A DNA stretch of 64,000 bases. Source: a virus. Below are positions 60,096-64,000 of the stretch, one piece after another. The stretch spans positions 1-64,000 of the IMG/VR virus record IMGVR_UViG_3300042905_005483. One strand, given 5' to 3'. The translations under genes and the position numbers were made by a program. The notes under the pieces were generated by a model. The model was not told the DNA's origin and did no database searches. It saw only the letters and a program-made list of their open reading frames with translations. Each line of letters starts with the position of its first letter. Positions within the stretch are counted from its first letter, which is position 1.

Positions 60096-61022
60096 TCAGA
60101 CAAATTCAACCTTCGCCAGACCGTTCGTGTGACCGAACGAGCCACCCTGCGTGTTGTACGAGAAGTACTCAAGCATGTAAGCTTCACGACGGATATACAT
60201 CGTGGTGGGCTCAAGCTCGTAGTTCTTTCCGATGAACTTGGGGCTGGCGAACATGTACATTTCGTTGTCCTGAACGAGGTTCCGCTTGATCGTGACGATC
60301 CAGCGGCAGTTGAGGAAGTTCGTCTCCGCCCAACCGTTCTTGATGATGTCTTGCGAGAAATCACCACCCATCTCGTCGCGGCCAAACTTGAGGAGTTCCT
60401 TGATCGTGATGTTATTCACGAGGCAGGTTTCAACCTCAAAGTGACTCGGGGTCTTCGGCATTACCTTGAGCGCGTCAACCAGCGTTTCGCGGGTGATCCC
60501 GCCGCTGATCGATTCGTACTGCACGGTATCGGACAGCGTGTTAACGGCGTCCTTTGTGCCTACGGCGAGGTTAAACGCCGTGATGAACTTCGAGTCTTCT
60601 TCAGCGAGCATGTCCTTGATCATGTTGTCGCTGAGGACCTGACGGATGTCGATGACGTACGTACGCAGCTCGTCAACGTCCTTTACAGCGCGGGGCGACA
60701 CGATCCGGTCAAACATGACGCGGTAGCGCGGGCCACGGATGTAAAAGTTGCTCGGGAGCGTGGCGAACGGAATCGACACGGCTGCCGGGGAATCGGGCTC
60801 CTTGTCGACTACCTTCACCGGCTTGTCCGTATCAACCTGACGATCGAGTTCGTCGTTGGTGATGGTTAGCGGCGGGATAATACGACGGTAGAAGCCGTCT
60901 TCACGCATCTTGGTGCGCGTGAAGTCGTTAACCGCATCAATGGCCTGCTTCTGCATGCCGGGTGTATCAAGCTGCTCAAAAAGAGTCTCGTTGAGCAGTT
61001 GGATTTCTTGCTGAGTGGGCAT
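60096..61022 (-). CDS. Major capsid protein (HK97-like)
   Basis: 308 aa from ATG 61022 (MPTQQEIQLLNETLF); the upstream in-frame ATG at 61037 lies inside the hairpin and is rejected. The first ~70 residues are an N-arm; DVDELRTYVIDIRQVLSDNMIKDMLAEEDSKF (about 118-150, shown in part elsewhere) resembles the spine helix, and the C-terminal strands YIRREAYMLEYFSY fit the A-domain. Abundance is implied by the strong, hairpin-controlled SD and the head-gene context. No portal gene is in view, so assignment rests on pattern and neighbours. Confidence 0.72.
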   Translation of the reverse strand: MPTQQEIQLLNETLFEQLDTPGMQKQAIDAVNDFTRTKMREDGFYRRIIPPLTITNDELDRQVDTDKPVKVVDKEPDSPAAVSIPFATLPSNFYIRGPRYRVMFDRIVSPRAVKDVDELRTYVIDIRQVLSDNMIKDMLAEEDSKFITAFNLAVGTKDAVNTLSDTVQYESISGGITRETLVDALKVMPKTPSHFEVETCLVNNITIKELLKFGRDEMGGDFSQDIIKNGWAETNFLNCRWIVTIKRNLVQDNEMYMFASPKFIGKNYELEPTTMYIRREAYMLEYFSYNTQGGSFGHTNGLAKVEFV

Positions 61023-61026
61023 CTTA

Positions 61027-61042
61027 AGAACCTCCATGTTCT
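61027..61042 (-). promoter_or_regulatory. CsrA-type hairpin over the capsid SD
   Basis: Minus AGAAC-ATGGAG-GTTCT: 5-bp stem, hexaloop AUGGAG, SD GGAGG (61031-61035), 8 nt before ATG 61022. Contains ACAUGGAGGU, fitting the A/U-C-ANGGAN-G-U/A RsmE consensus. Confidence 0.72.
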
Positions 61043-61053
61043 ATTAGTTAGAG

Positions 61054-61647
61054 TTAGGCGCTAGCCGCCTGTACGCCGTTCCAGTTGGCCGCGCCCGGGA
61101 GATAGACGCACCAGAACGAAAGGGCTTGAATCCCGTTGTGATTCTTGCCAGCACCGCTGGATACAACGCCGACTACCGGCTGCGCATACTGCGTAACGCT
61201 GTAGTTCGTCAGAAGACCGTCGGTAGCAGCTACGGTGCTGCCAGCGCCAGTTTTCGTAGTTACCGAAAGCAGATCGCCGGGCGTGTAGGTGTTAGCAGTC
61301 ACGAACTCCGTCGAGGAGATTTCGTAACCGCCAGTCGCTACGAGGCCGGACATCTTGCCGGTCGGCGCAACTGCGATGTGCATGAAATTCGCCGATGTCA
61401 TCGGCGAGTTGTAACCGGGGTTACTTACGTCGGCGTCGTCCGAACCGTTAAGCAGGAAGACCGCGGGGCACGTCTTGTGCGCACCCGGCACGAACTCACC
61501 GTTAGTGTTAACGTGGACAACGCGACCGCGCTTTACGTCAAACGTGACGGTAGTCGCAAGCTTCGCCGAATAATCGAGCGAGGCCATGTCGAACCAGCCC
61601 TTTTTGACGTCTAAACCGTGCGCAAACATTTGCTCAGGAACAGCCAT
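61054..61647 (-). CDS. Head decoration protein
   Basis: 197 aa, beta-rich (KLATTVTFDVKRGRVVHVNTNGEFV; ALSFWCVYLPG). Directly precedes the capsid gene, as in many phages with a gpD-like decoration protein that cements the shell. SD lies in a CsrA-type hairpin. Confidence 0.65.
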   Translation of the reverse strand: MAVPEQMFAHGLDVKKGWFDMASLDYSAKLATTVTFDVKRGRVVHVNTNGEFVPGAHKTCPAVFLLNGSDDADVSNPGYNSPMTSANFMHIAVAPTGKMSGLVATGGYEISSTEFVTANTYTPGDLLSVTTKTGAGSTVAATDGLLTNYSVTQYAQPVVGVVSSGAGKNHNGIQALSFWCVYLPGAANWNGVQAASA

Positions 61648-61650
61648 TGT

Positions 61651-61666
61651 TAGACCTCCATGTCTA
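61651..61666 (-). promoter_or_regulatory. CsrA-type hairpin over the decoration gene SD
   Basis: Minus TAGAC-ATGGAG-GTCTA: perfect 5-bp stem, hexaloop AUGGAG, SD GGAGG (61655-61659), 7 nt before ATG 61647. Contains ACAUGGAGGU. Confidence 0.72.
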
Positions 61667-61681
61667 AGTAGTTTTTAAGGA

Positions 61682-62113
61682 TCAGGTGGTGGGCGGATTC
61701 AGACCGAGACCCGTGAACAACTTCACGTCGGACGCCTTTACGCGGCCGTCACGGGCACCCACGTACCCGTTCGTCAGACTTGTGTTCGGATCGTACGACG
61801 CAGACTTTTGCTGACCAACCGGCTGGCCGAGGCGGCCGAGTTCGGCGGAGTTGCGATGCGAAGCAAGTTTTACAACAAGCTCCATGGTCGCTACTGGGTC
61901 GCGAAGGGCTTGTTCAAGCGCTTCTTTTTGATGCGGTTCGATCCGTTCATTTTCAACGCACGCCTTCACGGCGGTCGGAATCAGCGAGGCAATCTTTGTC
62001 GCCTGTGTTTCTTGGACCTGCAGCGATGCGGCAGCCTTTGTCATCGCGGCATCGGAATAACCAATGTAATCGATGATTTTTTGCACAAGTGTATTTGTGT
62101 TGTTAGCGGACAT
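61682..62113 (-). CDS. Hypothetical head-region helical protein
   Basis: 143 aa, helical and polar (LQVQETQATKIASLIPTAVKACVENERIEPHQKEALEQAL, shown in parts). Could be a scaffold-related or capsid-assembly protein given its position between the EF-hand protein and the decoration gene. SD GGAGG. Confidence 0.55.
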   Translation of the reverse strand: MSANNTNTLVQKIIDYIGYSDAAMTKAAASLQVQETQATKIASLIPTAVKACVENERIEPHQKEALEQALRDPVATMELVVKLASHRNSAELGRLGQPVGQQKSASYDPNTSLTNGYVGARDGRVKASDVKLFTGLGLNPPTT

Positions 62114-62127
62114 TAAAACCTCCGTAA

Positions 62128-63513
62128 TTATCGGTTTACCAGTTCGATTACATGCTGCTTCATTATATCACGCAACTGGCGGGAACGCTTTGTACGAGCT
62201 TCTTTGATTTGAAACTTGCCAGAGCGCTTGAAGTTGATTACAGCAGAGCCAACTTCAGTTAGGGCTTGCGCGCGGTCGGCAGCCATCTTCGGCGCAGCGT
62301 CCATACCGGGCGCAGCAGCTTCAGCAGGAATTTCGCCGCCGGCTGGGGGCATTCCACCAGCACCGCCGGCGTCTCCGCCGAGAGCGCCAGATTGAACAGC
62401 TTCAAGAAGTGCTTCCGGCGGAATGCCGAGTTCTTCTAAAGCCATCGCCAGTTCTTGAACAGCTTCGTCTTCAGACGGTTCTCCGCCCATGCCGCCGTCC
62501 ATCATGCCGCCCATGTCGCCACCGGCGGCAGGGTCACCTTCGGCTCCGGCAAGCGCAGCGGATTCGTCAGCGCCGCCCATCATAGGGGCATCGCCAGCGC
62601 CGGAGTCTTCGTCACCAGCGGTGTCGTGATCTTCGCCTTCAGACGCATCACCAAGCGCGTCGTCATTCGCACGCTTGGTTGTTAAAAATCCAATGAGCAG
62701 GTCGGCCATCTCGTCGGCTTCGCGCAGCGTGTTTGCACACACCTCGCGAACGGCGGCTTCAGCAGCCTCTTTTTCTACGCCAAGATGTGCTGCCAGCTCA
62801 TAACCGGCGCTATAAGCGGCTTCTTTGTCTCCGCGCAGCGAAGCGAGGTCCGAACCCTCAATCTTGCCGTCGTTGTCGACGTCGAGCTTGTGCTGGTCGC
62901 CCTTCAGTTTGCCGTGCTCGGCTTTTTCTTTAGCGGGCGACTCTTTTTTTTCGTCCATTTTCGCCTGAATGAAGGCCGGCATTTCAGCGGCCTTCTCGGC
63001 GTTAAGACGGGCAGTGCCGAAATTGATCAGGTTAGCGAGGATATCGTTTCCAAGATTGCCGCAAGCTTCGCGCGCAGTCTTGAAAGTTACCGAGCTGTAC
63101 TTCTCGCCGTCGTTTGTCTTGGCGGGGTGAGCTGTGCCCGGGTCGTCCTTGTCGCCCTTGTAATCCTTTTCAACCGACGGGTCTTCACCGACAGCCGTGG
63201 CCTTTGTATTGATGTTAAGTTGAACCTCGTCCTGCCGACCTTCTTGAGACATCTCAGGAGCGTTGTCGACTGAAAGGGGGCCCTGCTGCTTCTTGATGTC
63301 AGCCTCATACTCAGAAGCTCGCGCACCGGTCGCAGCGTCTCGTACGTTGTTATCAATGCTCGTTGTGGGGTGGCTCGAAGCGCCCTGATACCCACCCGGA
63401 TCGGAAGGAACGGGGCCAGCCGACTTTTCCGACGCGGCCTTGACGGCGCCCTGCGAAATTTCTTCCGCTAACGCGTTTAACTGAGCAAAAAGAGAACGTT
63501 GCATCCGTGCCAT
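62128..63513 (-). CDS. Acidic disordered head protein with EF-hand loop (scaffold candidate)
   Basis: 461 aa. Residues about 1-140 polar and disordered; about 145-185 helical; residues 211-222 form a full EF-hand/dockerin calcium loop (D-V-D-N-D-G-K-I-E-G-S-D); about 290-345 is a very acidic Gly/Met-rich section; 345-375 helical (VQELAMALEELGIPPEALLEA); C-terminus basic (KEARTKRSRQLRDIMKQH). Acidic body with a basic end, just upstream of capsid, suits a scaffold or head-core protein. SD AAGGAG. Confidence 0.65.
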   Translation of the reverse strand: MARMQRSLFAQLNALAEEISQGAVKAASEKSAGPVPSDPGGYQGASSHPTTSIDNNVRDAATGARASEYEADIKKQQGPLSVDNAPEMSQEGRQDEVQLNINTKATAVGEDPSVEKDYKGDKDDPGTAHPAKTNDGEKYSSVTFKTAREACGNLGNDILANLINFGTARLNAEKAAEMPAFIQAKMDEKKESPAKEKAEHGKLKGDQHKLDVDNDGKIEGSDLASLRGDKEAAYSAGYELAAHLGVEKEAAEAAVREVCANTLREADEMADLLIGFLTTKRANDDALGDASEGEDHDTAGDEDSGAGDAPMMGGADESAALAGAEGDPAAGGDMGGMMDGGMGGEPSEDEAVQELAMALEELGIPPEALLEAVQSGALGGDAGGAGGMPPAGGEIPAEAAAPGMDAAPKMAADRAQALTEVGSAVINFKRSGKFQIKEARTKRSRQLRDIMKQHVIELVNR

Positions 63514-63559
63514 GTTTTTCTCCTTAAAGACTGGGTCACGTCATGTGACCAGCTTCGGT

Positions 63560-64000
63560 TCAAGTAATGTAATTTTGCAGTATGCAGTGGCCTACTGTCA
63601 ACAAGTTATTTCCATATTTCTCAGTGACTGCCGTTAATGCAGCAATCTTATAGAGAGCGTAGTGCTTTGCAAGAGCATTTATCGCTGGCGTTGCCGATGC
63701 AGTCTTCTCTACAAGATGACGCGGCGTTGCACCGCGCAATGCCGCTGTATAAGCCTGTTTTTGCATACGATCTTCTAGTACGCTGTAAGTGCACGCCACT
63801 TTTTCGGCCCATAAACGCACGGCCGGCGGAGCTGCGTCTGCCGGAAAGTATACGTTATTTTCAAGTGTAGATGCAATATTTGGCTCGTTCAACAGCCGGT
63901 CAAAAATGCTAATTGTCGCAGATGATACCGCGTTCACGAGCCCAAAATCAGCTTGTTTAATTGTTAACATCAAGAAGTCGCGCACGGGTAAGACAACCGC
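63560..64000 (-). CDS. Hypothetical head-region protein, start beyond or at the right edge
   Basis: At least 141 aa. The frame is open to the window edge; possible internal starts are GTG 63985 and ATG 63970, neither with an SD, so the true start may lie outside. Helical (FLMLTIKQADFGLVNAVSS; HLVEKTASATPAINALAKHYALYKIAALTAV). No family recognised. Confidence 0.5.
   Translation of the reverse strand, partial: AVVLPVRDFLMLTIKQADFGLVNAVSSATISIFDRLLNEPNIASTLENNVYFPADAAPPAVRLWAEKVACTYSVLEDRMQKQAYTAALRGATPRHLVEKTASATPAINALAKHYALYKIAALTAVTEKYGNNLLTVGHCILQNYIT

Overview
The window is part of a large tailed bacteriophage genome with a contractile tail (myovirus-like). It carries a terminase large subunit, a probable HK97-type major capsid protein with head accessory proteins, a sheath and tube, a gp5/VgrG-like spike, a very long tape-measure-like protein and a baseplate J protein. 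The gene sizes (1069-aa sheath, about 1600-aa tape measure, 1989-aa fibre) suggest a large, possibly jumbo, phage. The host cannot be read from the sequence. Strong Shine-Dalgarno (SD) sites and a phage CsrA point to a bacterium that uses Csr/Rsm-type regulation.

Layout. Almost everything is on the minus strand, so transcription runs from the right edge to the left. Head genes: 64.0-59.2 kb (acidic EF-hand protein, decoration protein, capsid, collagen-tailed protein). Neck: 59.2-58.2 kb and 54.3-52.3 kb. An accessory island at 58.0-54.6 kb holds a MoxR-type AAA ATPase with a VWA partner and is bounded by hairpin terminators. Tail: sheath and tube (52.2-48.5 kb), spike, tape measure (48.4-39.3 kb), hub and baseplate with a sigma factor embedded among them (39.3-31.0 kb). 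Fibres and adhesins: 31.0-13.7 kb. The left 13 kb is a patchwork of small genes: CsrA, a primase-like protein, a ParB-like protein, a GNAT enzyme, tRNA-Thr and a free-standing alpha-CTD-like protein. Only three genes are on the plus strand (TerL at 451, 9288 and 12282). Each diverges from a minus-strand gene with abutting or overlapping start codons.

Regulation is the most striking part. (1) The phage encodes CsrA (10919-11137). The leaders of sheath, capsid and decoration genes each carry the same 16-nt hairpin: a 5-bp stem whose sequence covaries, with the identical hexaloop AUGGAG, i.e. the ANGGAN loop of CsrA/RsmE sites, overlapping the SD. A fourth hairpin containing ACAAGGAUGU covers the start codon of the 30374 fibre gene. 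(2) Three accessory genes share a bipartite promoter CTAAAT-N17-CATATT with a strongly conserved spacer. (3) A -10-like GTATACT element precedes the sheath gene, the neck gene and two other genes. (4) The phage has its own sigma factor and an RNA polymerase alpha-CTD-like protein. Together these suggest layered transcriptional and post-transcriptional control of late genes. That conclusion is inference from sequence patterns read by eye.
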